Assembly: GCF_003143855.1 (NCBI RefSeq) | Contig: NZ_QFRK01000023.1 | Span: forward strand, 21,870 to 85,869 | Source: Streptomyces sp. NWU339 | GTDB taxonomy: Bacteria; Actinomycetota; Actinomycetes; Streptomycetales; Streptomycetaceae | Reading direction: 5' to 3' | Length of the DNA: 64,000 nt | Part shown: positions 1 to 7,538 of the stretch, piece by piece | Position numbering within the stretch: the stretch's first letter is position 1 | Layout of the letters: each line of letters begins with the position of its first letter | Program-made: the position numbers and the translations under genes | The notes under the pieces: generated by a model | Seen by the model: only the letters and a program-made list of their open reading frames with translations | The model's database searches: none | What the model was told of the DNA's origin: nothing

Positions 1-597
1 GCCGACCCGCGCCTGCGGGAGGAACTGGCGGGGCTGCCCAACGCGGAACTCTTCCGTACCTGCGCAGGGTTCGCCGAGGACGGCCTGGAGGAGGGGGACG
101 GCGAGGAAGCGGTGCTCCACGCCACCCGTGTCACGCTGTGTCTGCTGGCTCGGCGCATCGGGCAGCTCACCGAGCAGATCAAGGACCTGGAAGACCGCCT
201 GACCCGGCTCGTGAACCGCCATGCCCCGGATCTGCTCGCGGTGGTGGGCATCGGTCCGGACACGGCGGTCACGTTGCTGATCACGGTGGGGGACAACCCG
301 GAACGCCTGGGCAGTGAGGCGTCCTTCGCCGCGCTGTGCGGGGCCAGCCCGGTGGAGCGTTCCTCGGGCAGTCGGCAGTACCGGCGTCTCAACCGTGGTG
401 GCGATCGGCAGGCCAACGCCGCCCTGCACCGGATCGTGCAGACTCGCCTGCGCGTCGACCCGCGTACCCAGGACTACTACGAACGCCGCAGCAAGGAGGG
501 CAAAACACGGCGTGAGATAGTTCGAAGCCTCAAACGCTACGCTGCCCGAGAGGTCTTTCACCTGGTCAGACCCACACAGCCACAATCCTTGTCATAG
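1..597 (+). CDS. IS110-family transposase, C-terminal part (cut by window edge)
   Basis: The frame is open from base 1 to a TAG at 595-597, so 198 C-terminal residues are visible and the start lies outside the window. A coiled-coil-like stretch (ARRIGQLTEQIKDLEDRL) is followed by the Transposase_20 region: VVGIGPDTAVTLL, a glycine-rich turn, then FAALCGASPVERSSG and NRGGDRQANAALHRI. These are hallmarks of the IS110/IS116/IS902 C-terminal domain, where the conserved serine region takes part in strand exchange. The N-terminal DEDD RuvC-like domain is not visible. Nothing in this part looks broken. IS110 elements usually lack clear inverted repeats, and I could not place the right end of the element. 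Confidence 0.9.
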   Translation, partial: ADPRLREELAGLPNAELFRTCAGFAEDGLEEGDGEEAVLHATRVTLCLLARRIGQLTEQIKDLEDRLTRLVNRHAPDLLAVVGIGPDTAVTLLITVGDNPERLGSEASFAALCGASPVERSSGSRQYRRLNRGGDRQANAALHRIVQTRLRVDPRTQDYYERRSKEGKTRREIVRSLKRYAAREVFHLVRPTQPQSLS

Positions 598-1267
598 GGG
601 CAGTGTGAGAGCGGCTGTGAGAGCGGCGTTCGACGAGGAGCCCCTAAGGTGCGGCCCGGCGAGGCTTCCGAGTGGGTGGGTTGCAGTGTCCGGGGGCGCC
701 GTTGCACTCGGGCCCTCCTCTCTCGGGCACCCTAAGCAAGGACGCGGGGGCGACACCCGTCTTACGGCCGATGCGCAGCATGCGACCCGGGAACTCTTCG
801 CGACCAACCAGGTCGTTTCTTTCGCTCTCGCAAAGTCCAACGCCTGTGAAGGCGATTGCGACACTGACTGTCCCCTCGGGGCTGCGCGGAGCGCGGGGAA
901 GGGCGCATGGAGATCCCGTGCGCGGCTCCGGGCCGACGTCCCGGGCTCCGAGGACGGTGAGGGCGTGGCTCCAGCCGCCGGGGCCGGCGAACAGGTCGAG
1001 GATGATCCGCCTCACGAGGCCAGCCCGAAATCGTCCTGCACAGGCTGGCTTTCGCTGCGGCAGGCCCAGGGGAAGCAGCCGTCGACCACCCCGTTCTCCA
1101 GTTCCTCCGCAGCGGTTCGGGCGTCCAGTTGCTGCTGGCGGGCGACGGTGGCAGTGACGTGGTCGATCGGGGCCTGGGCGAGTGGTTCCCGGGAGCGGTG
1201 CAGGAACGCCTGCCCGAGCAGCCGACCCGCCGCACGAAGGCACCCCCCGGTGCGAAATACTCTCCCG
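598..1267. other. gene-poor stretch with decayed accessory DNA
   Basis: Between the IS110 transposase and the GNAT gene I see no intact gene. On the minus strand, an ORF of up to 89 codons ends at 1012 and shares a GTGA overlap (1012-1015) with the methyltransferase stub described separately. That is the kind of coupling expected in a former operon. The ORF tail is reminiscent of small phage or integrative-element proteins, but I do not recognise the family. A short direct repeat with the core GTGAGAGCGGC sits just after the IS110 stop (about 605-626). Confidence 0.5.
932..1015 (-). pseudogene. DNA cytosine methyltransferase, N-terminal stub
   Basis: Starting at a GTG at 1015, the minus strand encodes VRRIILDLFAGPGGWSHAL and then a short LGARDVG stretch. 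The DLFAGPGG block is motif I (SAM binding) of C5 DNA methyltransferases, and its position right after the start matches short actinomycete and phage enzymes. After about 28 residues the similarity I can recognise stops and the frame continues into arginine/proline-rich sequence. The PC active-site motif and all later motifs are missing. The start overlaps the stop of an upstream ORF by GTGA. I infer a deletion remnant of a phage or integrative-element methylase gene. Confidence 0.55.
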
Positions 1268-1756
1268 ATGAGTTCACGCACTTCCCCGATCAGTCAGCCG
1301 ATCACGATACGGAGGGCCGTCGCGCGGGATGCCAAACGGCTCACGCGGCTCGTGCGTGGCTCAGACGCTTACGAGGGTAAGTACGCAGCCGCAGTCGCGG
1401 GCTACCGGGTCGGTCCTGATTACATCGAGGCCCACCGCGCTTTCGTAGCCGTCGGCGCCGACGAGCATGGAGGCCGGGTCCTCGGGTTCTACTCGCTCGT
1501 CCTCGCTCCACCGGAGCTCGACCTGCTGTTCGTCGCCGACGAAGCGCAAGGACGGGGTATTGGACGACTGCTCGTCGCACACATGCAGTCCGAGGCCCGT
1601 GCCGCCGGGCTCGACCGTGTCAAGGTCGTGTCGCATCTTCCCGCCGAGGACTTCTACCACCGCGTCGGTGCAGTGCGGATCGGGACCGCGCTCGCGAACC
1701 CGCCCGCCGTGCTGTGGGACCGTCCCGAATTCGAGTTTCGCATTCCTTCGGAATGA
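1268..1756 (+). CDS. GNAT family N-acetyltransferase
   Basis: A 162-residue protein starting at ATG 1268, where the IRRAVARDAKRL beta1-alpha1 region of GNAT enzymes begins about 13 residues in. The acetyl-CoA loop is clear (ADEAQGRGIGRLLVAHM, motif A Q/R-x-x-G-x-G), preceded by LDLLFVADEAQ. The C-terminal FYHRVGAVRIG matches GNAT motif B. The frame extends upstream to 605, but that part is antisense to other remnants and has no homology I recognise, so the short start is preferred. Substrate unknown. It sits alone between mobile-element debris, so an accessory resistance or detoxification role is possible but unproven. Confidence 0.8.
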   Translation: MSSRTSPISQPITIRRAVARDAKRLTRLVRGSDAYEGKYAAAVAGYRVGPDYIEAHRAFVAVGADEHGGRVLGFYSLVLAPPELDLLFVADEAQGRGIGRLLVAHMQSEARAAGLDRVKVVSHLPAEDFYHRVGAVRIGTALANPPAVLWDRPEFEFRIPSE

Positions 1757-2177
1757 CGCGGTGTGCCGGTTCGCAGGGCACCGGCTTCGCCTGCATGGTG
1801 GCCGGCATGCAGGAGCCGCTGGACGCCGCGCGCTCCGTGTGTGCCGTCGTCTCTGCCCTGGCGGGGGGATCGCCTGCGCCGGCGGCCTCTCCCGGCGACT
1901 CCCTCACCTCCGGCACTCCCAGAGCCATCGAAATAGCGCACACCTCAGCTCGCTCCACACACGATCGAGGTCGGCCGCTGTAAATACGTAGTTTCACACA
2001 ACCCTGATCTGCGAGACGAAGTGGCCACAGTCCACCGTCAGCGCTGTACGGGGTGATGCCTTGCCAGCGCAGCCATCAGCGCAAGTGGAAGTAGTCACAG
2101 CCCTTGCCCCGTGGAGCGTGGCCGGCCGACGTCGGTGTGGCCCGCGGTGGAGCGGATCGGTGGGAGGCTCCGGACTA
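1757..2177. other. intergenic stretch between the GNAT gene and the IS630 element
   Basis: No convincing gene. On the minus strand an open frame runs from inside the IS630 element to a stop at 1994 and ends with TALTVDCGHFVSQIRVV. Outside the element this could be the C-terminal part of a gene disrupted by the IS630 insertion, but I do not recognise it. A small AT-rich spot lies at 1981-1992. Confidence 0.4.
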
Positions 2178-3308
2178 GTGTCGTGAGTCTTCAGTTCGCT
2201 ATAGAAATAGGCTGTGGGCATGGCACGCATGGGTCGGCCGACGGTCGAGGTGGTTCTGACGGACGAGGAGCGAGAGACGCTGCTGCGCTGGTCACGACGG
2301 GCGACCTCCTCGCAGGCGCTGGCACTGCGCTGCCGGATCGTGCTCGCGTGCGCGGACGGCGGCTCGAACACCGCCGTGGGCAAGGAACTTGGGGTCCATC
2401 CGGTCACGGTGGCCAAATGGCGCAAGCGGTTCGCGGCCGGCCGGCTTGAGGGCCTGTCCGACGAGCCGCGGCCCGGTCCGCCGCGCACGGTGGACGACGA
2501 GAAGGTCGAGGAGGTGGTGGTGCGCACGCTGGAGACCACCCCGAAGAACGCCACGCACTGGTCGACCCGGGAGATGGCGGCGGCCAGCGGGCTGAGCCAG
2601 TCCACCATCTCGCGGATCTGGCGGACCTTCGGCCTCAAGCCGCACCTGGTGGACACCTTCAAGCTGTCCAGGGACCCACAGTTCATCGAGAAGGTCCGTG
2701 ACGTCGTCGGCCTGTACCTGGATCCGCCGGAGCGGGCGATCGTCCTCTGCGTGGACGAGAAGTCGCAGATACAGGCACTGGACCGGTCCGCGCCGGTGCT
2801 GCCGATGATGCCCGGCATGCCCGAGCGCCGCACCCACGACTACCTGCGCGGCGGCGTGACCACCCTGTTCGCCGCCCTGAACACGGCCACCGGCGAGGTC
2901 ATCTCCTCACTCCACCGCCGGCACCGGGCGGTGGAGTTCAAGAAGTTCCTGGCCAAGCTGGACAAGGAGGTCCCTGCCGACCTCGATGTGCACCTGATCT
3001 GCGACAACTACGCCACCCACAAGACCCCCGCGATCCAGAAGTGGCTGCTGGCCCACCCTCGCTTCCACCTGCACTTCACCCCGACCAGCTCTTCCTGGCT
3101 GAACCAGGTCGAGCGCTGGTTCGGTCTCCTGACGGACAAGCAGATACGACGCGGGGTTCACAAGAACGTCCAGGCCCTGGAGAAAGACATCCGGGCCTGG
3201 ATCACCGACTGGAACGACAACCCCCGGCCCTTCGTCTGGACCAAGACCGCCGACGAGATCCTCGAACGCCTCGCCGGATATCTGAATCGAATCAAAGACT
3301 CATGACAC
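2178..3308 (+). mobile_element. complete IS630-family insertion sequence
   Basis: The element is about 1.13 kb with near-perfect terminal inverted repeats: GTGTCGTGAGTCTT at 2178-2191 and AAGACTCATGACAC at 3295-3308 (13 of 14 positions pair). A TA dinucleotide flanks each side (2176-2177 and 3309-3310), as expected from the TA target duplication of the IS630/Tc1-mariner group. One transposase gene fills the element and its TGA stop lies inside the right repeat. Both ends and the gene are intact, so it could still be mobile. Confidence 0.92.
2214..3305 (+). CDS. IS630-family transposase
   Basis: 363 residues from GTG 2214; ATG 2220 is an equally plausible start two codons in. An N-terminal helix-turn-helix of the Psq/homeodomain-like type (NTAVGKELGVHPVTVAKWRKRF) is followed by a second HTH (MAAASGLSQSTISRIW). 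The DDE catalytic core then follows: CVDEKSQIQALDR contains the first Asp, HLICDNYATHKT the second, and SSSWLNQVERWFGLL supplies the final acidic residue. Length and order match full-length IS630 transposases, with no frameshift, so the enzyme is probably functional. It cuts and pastes the element into TA targets. Confidence 0.95.
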   Translation: MGMARMGRPTVEVVLTDEERETLLRWSRRATSSQALALRCRIVLACADGGSNTAVGKELGVHPVTVAKWRKRFAAGRLEGLSDEPRPGPPRTVDDEKVEEVVVRTLETTPKNATHWSTREMAAASGLSQSTISRIWRTFGLKPHLVDTFKLSRDPQFIEKVRDVVGLYLDPPERAIVLCVDEKSQIQALDRSAPVLPMMPGMPERRTHDYLRGGVTTLFAALNTATGEVISSLHRRHRAVEFKKFLAKLDKEVPADLDVHLICDNYATHKTPAIQKWLLAHPRFHLHFTPTSSSWLNQVERWFGLLTDKQIRRGVHKNVQALEKDIRAWITDWNDNPRPFVWTKTADEILERLAGYLNRIKDS

Positions 3309-3757
3309 TAGGAGTTGTCTTCGAATGTCACGCCCGCATCAGGAGCGAGGCGAGGGTGCTGCTGGACGCCTTTCGAAGACGTCTTACGGACAGCCGCGTA
3401 CGTCGTTGCCCCCTGGCGGTCAGGGTTGCACTTTGTGAGACCGCTCTTCCTGAAACGTAGCACTCCGAGTGGATCAATATCTGTGCTCGCGAAGTGAGGC
3501 TTTGACGGACCGCGTAGTGAGAGTTTTTGCCGCAATGAGCAGAGCGGAATTGCGTAATGCGCACGGGCCGTTCCAGTGTGCTACTGTCGATCTCAGTTGC
3601 AGTTGTGGTTCCCAAAACTTCAAGTGCCCCCGACCCGGCTTCTGTCGGTCGGGAGCACTTTTGTAAATCCGGTCATTTTCCGGGCGGGGTAATCATCGCG
3701 GCGACACGGTGTCCGTACGGTGCGGATTCCGATGTACTGCCCCAAAGGAGATATGAC
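3309..3757 (+). other. gene-free region ending in the cold-shock gene leader
   Basis: No gene recognised in about 450 bases. The region has lower GC than its neighbours. It contains a 9-bp inverted repeat (GTCTTCGAA at 3317-3325 and TTCGAAGAC at 3372-3380). Its right part is the untranslated leader of the cold-shock gene, including the hairpin at 3622-3660. The distance of nearly 100 bases from the hairpin to the start codon resembles the long structured leaders of cold-shock mRNAs. Confidence 0.5.
3622..3663 (+). promoter_or_regulatory. hairpin plus T-run in the cold-shock gene leader (attenuator or terminator)
   Basis: AAGTGCCCCCGACC (3622-3635) pairs with GGTCGGGAGCACTT (3647-3660), with one mismatch in 14, and is followed by TTTTG. 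This is the layout of an intrinsic terminator, yet it lies upstream of and in the same direction as the csp gene with no gene before it. It could end a leader transcript, act as a temperature-responsive RNA structure, or terminate transcription coming out of the IS element. Confidence 0.6.
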
Positions 3758-3961
3758 ATGGCTGCTGGTACCGTGAAGTGGTTCAACGCGGAAAAGGGCT
3801 TCGGCTTCATCGAGCAGGACGGTGGCGGCGCTGACGTGTTCGCCCACTACTCGAACATCGCCGCGCAGGGCTTCCGTGAGCTGCTCGAAGGTCAGAAGGT
3901 CAACTTCGACATCGCACAGGGCCAGAAGGGCCCGACGGCCGAGAACATCGTTCCGGCCTGA
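3758..3961 (+). CDS. cold-shock protein (CspA family)
   Basis: 67 residues, a full-length single cold-shock domain. It contains the RNP1-like KGFGFIEQ and the RNP2-like DVFAHYSNI nucleic-acid-binding motifs and starts with the typical GTVKWFNAEKGFGF. An AAAGGAG ribosome-binding site (3744-3750) lies 7 bases before ATG 3758. Family members bind single-stranded RNA/DNA and act as RNA chaperones or antiterminators in the cytoplasm. It is followed by a strong terminator and then by a DEAD-box helicase gene in the same orientation, the classic cold-response pairing. Confidence 0.96.
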   Translation: MAAGTVKWFNAEKGFGFIEQDGGGADVFAHYSNIAAQGFRELLEGQKVNFDIAQGQKGPTAENIVPA

Positions 3962-3976
3962 CGCTCACGCACCATC

Positions 3977-4020
3977 TGTAGCTGGGGCCCGCATCCTTCG
4001 GGGTGCGGGCCCCAGCTGCA
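3977..4020 (+). terminator. 20-bp stem hairpin after the cold-shock gene
   Basis: The core is GCTGGGGCCCGCATCC (3981-3996), a TTCG tetraloop, and GGGTGCGGGCCCCAGC (4001-4016). Pairing extends to 3977/4020, with only G-T wobbles besides Watson-Crick pairs. There is no T-run, as is common for actinomycete terminators. It lies 16 bases after the csp stop. Confidence 0.9.
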
Positions 4021-4305
4021 TGCATCTCCCGCAGCGGTTTCACTCGCGGGACGACTCGGAGGAATCCGCAGTCCCACCACGCGCGGCTCCTCCTTCAGTG
4101 ATGCACGAGCGTCCTGAAGAGCTGCGCCACAGCCGACGCTCGGATCTTACGTCCCCATCGCGTCACCCATTTCAGCACCTGTGCCCCGGATATTTCCGCC
4201 GGCCCAAAGCTGTTTTCTTTTGCCACCGGTCCATACTTGTAATTCTCCATGTCGCTCATTGCTGCGGGAATTCCTTGATATGTGCCACATCGAGGAAGGT
4301 TCCGC
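4021..4305 (+). other. leader region of the helicase gene
   Basis: No gene recognised between the csp terminator and the helicase start. The stretch from 4180 to 4290 is clearly AT-richer than its surroundings, which fits a promoter and a long untranslated leader. An antisense ORF (4095-4316) has no recognisable homology and I do not call it a gene. Confidence 0.45.
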
Positions 4306-5799
4306 ATGAACCGCACACGTACGAACGATCGTTCCGCCCGCGCCCGTAATGGCAGTGCCGACGCAGGAAGGGACGGCAGCCGCTTCGGCTCGCAGGCACA
4401 GCCCCGTTCGGGCGGGCCTGCCCGGTCCGGTGGTTACGGCCGCCGGCCCGCCGCAGTGCAGGGTGAGTTCGCACTGCCCAGGACGATCACCCCCGCATTG
4501 CCCGCCGTTGAGGCGTTCGCCGATCTCGACATGCCCGAGCAGCTGCTGGCCGAACTCGGCAAGCAGGGGGTGACCGCGCCGTTCCCGATCCAGGGCGCGA
4601 CGCTGCCCAACTCCCTGGCGGGCCGTGACGTTTTGGGCCGCGGGCGCACCGGTTCCGGCAAGACCCTCGCCTTCGGCCTCGCCCTACTCGCCCGTACCGC
4701 TGGACAGCGTGCTGAGCCCCGCCAGCCGCTGGGGCTGATCCTCGTACCGACGCGTGAGCTGGCGCAGCAGGTCACCGACGCGCTCACCCCGTACGCCCGC
4801 TCCGTCCGGCTGCGGCTGGCCACGGTGGTGGGCGGGATGTCGATCGGCCGGCAGGCCGGCGCGCTGCGCGGCGGGGCCGAGGTCGTCGTCGCGACGCCCG
4901 GACGGCTCAAGGACCTCATCGACCGTGGCGACTGCCGGCTGAACCACGTAGGCATCACGGTGCTGGACGAGGCCGACCAGATGGCCGACATGGGTTTCAT
5001 GCCGCAGGTCACCGCGTTGCTCGACCAGGTGCGTCCGGAGGGGCAGCGGATGCTGTTCTCCGCCACCCTGGACCGCAACGTCGACCTGCTGGTGCGCCGC
5101 TATCTGACGGACCCCGTCGTGCATTCGGTCGACCCGTCGGCCGGTGCGGTCACGACGATGGAGCACCACGTCCTGCACGTCCACGGCGCCGACAAGCACG
5201 CCGCCACGACGGAGATCGCCGCCCGCGACGGCCGCGTGATCATGTTCCTGGACACCAAGCACGCCGTCGACCGGCTGACCCAGGACCTGCTCAACAGCGG
5301 GGTACGCGCTGCCGCGCTGCACGGCGGCAAGTCGCAGCCGCAACGCACCCGCACGCTGGCGCAGTTCAAGATGGGGCACGTCACCGTGCTGGTGGCAACC
5401 AACGTCGCGGCGCGCGGCATCCACGTCGACAACCTCGACCTGGTCGTCAACGTGGATCCGCCGACCGACCACAAGGACTACCTCCACCGTGGCGGCCGTA
5501 CCGCCCGCGCCGGCGAGTCCGGCAGCGTCGTCACGCTGGTCACCCCGAACCAGCGCCGCGGCATGGTCCGCCTCATGTCGGACGCCGGAATCCGGCCGCA
5601 GACCACCCAGATCCGCTCGGGAGACGAGGCCCTGAGCCGGATCACCGGAGCCCAGGCCCCGTCCGGCATCCCGGTCGTCATCACCGCACCGGTGGTCGAC
5701 CGCCCCAAGCGCAGCGCCTCCTCCCGCGGTCGGCGCCGCCCCTCCTCGACGACCCGGCGGGCTCCCGTACGCCAGCCCGTCCTCGGCGCGGTGGCCTAG
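4306..5799 (+). CDS. DEAD-box ATP-dependent RNA helicase
   Basis: 497 residues. ATG 4306 is chosen because GAGGAAGG (4292-4299) sits 6 bases upstream. A basic, Gly/Arg-rich N-terminal tail (about 60 residues) precedes the core. Visible motifs: Q motif region (FPIQGATLP), motif I GRTGSGKT near residue 113, Ia PTRELAQQ, Ib TPGRL, motif II DEAD near residue 221, motif III SAT near residue 252, and motifs V-VI (ATNVAARGIHVDNLDLV, HRGGRTARAG). An Arg/Ser-rich C-terminal tail follows. The protein is predicted to unwind short RNA duplexes, probably during cold growth or ribosome assembly, given the cold-shock gene just upstream. The following CBS and SCO5918-type genes are close enough to be co-transcribed. 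Confidence 0.95.
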   Translation: MNRTRTNDRSARARNGSADAGRDGSRFGSQAQPRSGGPARSGGYGRRPAAVQGEFALPRTITPALPAVEAFADLDMPEQLLAELGKQGVTAPFPIQGATLPNSLAGRDVLGRGRTGSGKTLAFGLALLARTAGQRAEPRQPLGLILVPTRELAQQVTDALTPYARSVRLRLATVVGGMSIGRQAGALRGGAEVVVATPGRLKDLIDRGDCRLNHVGITVLDEADQMADMGFMPQVTALLDQVRPEGQRMLFSATLDRNVDLLVRRYLTDPVVHSVDPSAGAVTTMEHHVLHVHGADKHAATTEIAARDGRVIMFLDTKHAVDRLTQDLLNSGVRAAALHGGKSQPQRTRTLAQFKMGHVTVLVATNVAARGIHVDNLDLVVNVDPPTDHKDYLHRGGRTARAGESGSVVTLVTPNQRRGMVRLMSDAGIRPQTTQIRSGDEALSRITGAQAPSGIPVVITAPVVDRPKRSASSRGRRRPSSTTRRAPVRQPVLGAVA

Positions 5800-5845
5800 A
5801 ACCTTCGTGATCAGGAAGCTGACCCATCTCTGCAGGAGGCACCTC

Positions 5846-6250
5846 TTGACGCTGGTCCAGATGCAGCCCCGCTCTGCGGACGCCAACCCCGTGCACAGGA
5901 CGGTGGTTGAGTTCATCGACGCGGCCGGACCGCAGGTCTGTGACGACATGAGCGTCGAGGTGGCGCTGGCCGTCATGGCCGCCGCCCGCACGGGCCGACT
6001 GGTCGTCTGCGACCAGGACGACCAGCGCATCGGCCCGGTGACCCGAACCGACCTCACCGCCGTCCGCGACAGCGGCGCTCATACGGATCGCGTCCGCCTG
6101 CGCGACATCCTCGGCGACCACGGATCGTTCACCTCACCCGTGACCACGAGGGGCGAAGCCGAGCACGCGATGTGCTCCCGTCGGCTCGGTGTTCTGCGGG
6201 TCGTCGACGAGCAAGGCAGCGCCCCGGGCAGCCTCGCCCTCTCCCGTTGA
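5846..6250 (+). CDS. CBS-domain protein
   Basis: 134 residues from TTG 5846. This start has the best ribosome-binding site (GCAGGAGG at 5832-5839, 6 bases away); GTG 5807 and ATG 5861 are alternatives. The sequence reads as a CBS pair: CDDMSVEVALAVMAAARTGRLVVCDQDD opens the first repeat, and SPVTTRGEAEHAMCSRRLGVLRVVDEQG resembles the second. CBS pairs bind adenosyl nucleotides and act as sensors. The gene starts 46 bases after the helicase stop and 50 bases before an SCO5918-type gene, so it is probably part of one transcription unit. Its partner and ligand are unknown. Confidence 0.75.
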   Translation: MTLVQMQPRSADANPVHRTVVEFIDAAGPQVCDDMSVEVALAVMAAARTGRLVVCDQDDQRIGPVTRTDLTAVRDSGAHTDRVRLRDILGDHGSFTSPVTTRGEAEHAMCSRRLGVLRVVDEQGSAPGSLALSR

Positions 6251-6300
6251 AACGTCTCGCCCCTGGTCGGACCGTTCTTCCCTTCTCTCTGTGAGGCCAC

Positions 6301-6609
6301 ATGCGCTGCGTCATCGCCCGCTTCCCCTTCGAGCTCACCAAGGGCGGAGTGCTGGAAGCGATGAAGGGCATCAAGCCCGAACCGGTCGCCGGAGAATCGG
6401 TGATCATCGGCCGCCGCCACTACCCCGTCAAGCAAGTCGGCCAAGTCATCACCCGCCAGGACCGCCGTGACTTCAGTGCCGCCGAAGTCCTCCGGGCCAT
6501 GACTCAGCTCGGCTTCACCTGCCGCGCCCTCCCCGAGGCCGCGCCTCTGGGCATCCCCGGCTCGCTGCAGCACGCCTCCGCGATGCTCGGCACCCCCGGG
6601 ACGGTCTGA
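6301..6609 (+). CDS. SCO5918 family protein
   Basis: 102 residues from ATG 6301. The sequence (CVIARFPFELTKGGVLEAM, then SVIIGRRHYPVKQVGQVIT and AAEVLRAMTQLGFTCRAL) matches what I remember as the SCO5918 family of Streptomyces, which lies beside a cold-shock/helicase pair in S. coelicolor. No known catalytic motif is visible. The compact alpha/beta pattern and the basic RRHYPVKQ patch would suit an RNA- or ribosome-associated role, but that is inference. The gene ends a run of four same-strand genes and is followed by a strong terminator hairpin. Confidence 0.8.
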   Translation: MRCVIARFPFELTKGGVLEAMKGIKPEPVAGESVIIGRRHYPVKQVGQVITRQDRRDFSAAEVLRAMTQLGFTCRALPEAAPLGIPGSLQHASAMLGTPGTV

Positions 6610-6642
6610 CCGGGTAAACAGGCACGAGCCGACATCTGACCA

Positions 6643-6684
6643 GCAGTGTGGGCCCGACCGGTACGCCGGTCGGGCCCACACTGC
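6643..6684 (+). terminator. perfect 19-bp hairpin terminator
   Basis: GCAGTGTGGGCCCGACCGG (6643-6661), loop TACG, and the exact complement at 6666-6684. It lies 33 bases after the SCO5918-type gene. The next gene downstream is on the opposite strand, so the hairpin can terminate both. Confidence 0.92.
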
Positions 6685-6710
6685 GTGCAGCATGTTCCCG
6701 TCGCCGTCGC

Positions 6711-7069
6711 TCAGTGGTCGGAACAGCTGAAGTCGCCCACGGTCCAGGCGCTGACGTCCTCGATCGCAACCCGGTACATCCCACCCGTCTCCGGGATCCC
6801 CAGGACGCCCTGCAGGATCCGGGCGCCATGGAAGTGCAGATGCGTGGGCGGCCCGTCCTTCTTCGCGGGGGAGTCGAAGACGGCGGCGAACTCGCCCAGG
6901 CGGGCGGAATCCGTCAGCACATCCGACACCCTCTGCCTCCACGTGGCTGCGAGAGCCAGTCGACCGGTGATGACAGCGCCACCGGTGACCACGGTCAGGG
7001 ACTCTGATTGCTCTGGTCGGACTCCACCAGGGCGGCGACGTCAACGAGCAGCTCGTCAGGCTGCGACAT
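6711..7069 (-). pseudogene. GvpU-like accessory protein gene with a frameshift
   Basis: From ATG 7069 (or 7081) the minus strand encodes SQPDELLVDVAALVESDQS and hits a TGA at 6995-6997. The next frame carries on immediately with LTVVTGGAVITGRLALAATW and continues to a stop at 6711. Its conserved-looking C-terminal part is HLHFHGARILQGVLGIPE followed by YRVAIEDVSAWTVGDFS. The pattern (xLTxxxGGxVIxGxL, then xHLxxARI...YRxxIxxVxxWxxGxxS) resembles gas-vesicle accessory protein GvpU. Loss of one base near 6997 would explain the two halves. The downstream half could also be translated alone from GTG 6992 (93 residues). No other gvp genes are in the window. Confidence 0.55.
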
Positions 7070-7115
7070 GAGGCGGACCATGTTCGCCGGCCATCCGGCT
7101 GCTTGAGCGGTGACG

Positions 7116-7538
7116 CTACCGGGCAAGGCAGGCGCTCACGGTCTTGCCGCCGGAGGCCCGGCGGGTGACCGTCGTGGTGTGGGCGAGGCGGTTGACCATG
7201 GGCCAGCCGAAGCCCCCGGTGCCGCCGTTCAGGTCAGGGGTGCGCATGCGCGGCGGATGCCGACTGCCGTCGTGGACGGCCACCTCGATGGCGTCGGGGT
7301 GCGCAGTCAGTTCCAGTGTGCAGCGGCCCCCGCCGTGGCGCAGGGCATGGGGGACGAGCTCGGACACGACCAAGACAACAGTGTCCGCTGCGTCAGGGGC
7401 CACGGCCGGCTGCCGCAAACCTTCGAGGAAGGCCCGTGCCGTATCGCGTGCGTCGGCAACGGCCGTTGCGGAACGGACGGCTGCGGCGCCGGCAATCACC
7501 GTGATCATCAGGGTCACCCTGGTCTCTGGATCGTCCAT
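7116..7538 (-). CDS. ATP-binding protein, HATPase_c (anti-sigma-factor-like)
   Basis: 140 residues from ATG 7538; ATG 7508 is an alternative. This is a stand-alone GHKL ATPase domain of the RsbW/SpoIIAB-like type, of which streptomycetes have dozens. The N box region reads SELVPHALRHGGG, the G1 region VHDGSRHPPRM, and the G2 region GGFGWPMVNRLA, ending in GGKTVSACL. Unusually, the N-box Asn (normally ELVTNALRHG) is His here, and this residue normally contacts Mg-ATP. The family phosphorylates or sequesters anti-anti-sigma factors. No cognate sigma gene is nearby. Confidence 0.85.
   Translation of the reverse strand: MDDPETRVTLMITVIAGAAAVRSATAVADARDTARAFLEGLRQPAVAPDAADTVVLVVSELVPHALRHGGGRCTLELTAHPDAIEVAVHDGSRHPPRMRTPDLNGGTGGFGWPMVNRLAHTTTVTRRASGGKTVSACLAR

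Noticed and set aside
3317..3380. Inverted repeat GTCTTCGAA / TTCGAAGAC after the IS630 element
   Set aside because: Arms of 9 bases with 46 bases between them and no coding content or target duplication. It is too weak to call a miniature element.
4095..4316. Minus-strand ORF of 73 codons before the helicase gene
   Set aside because: No homology, no good ribosome-binding site, and third-position GC is low. It lies in the probable helicase leader.
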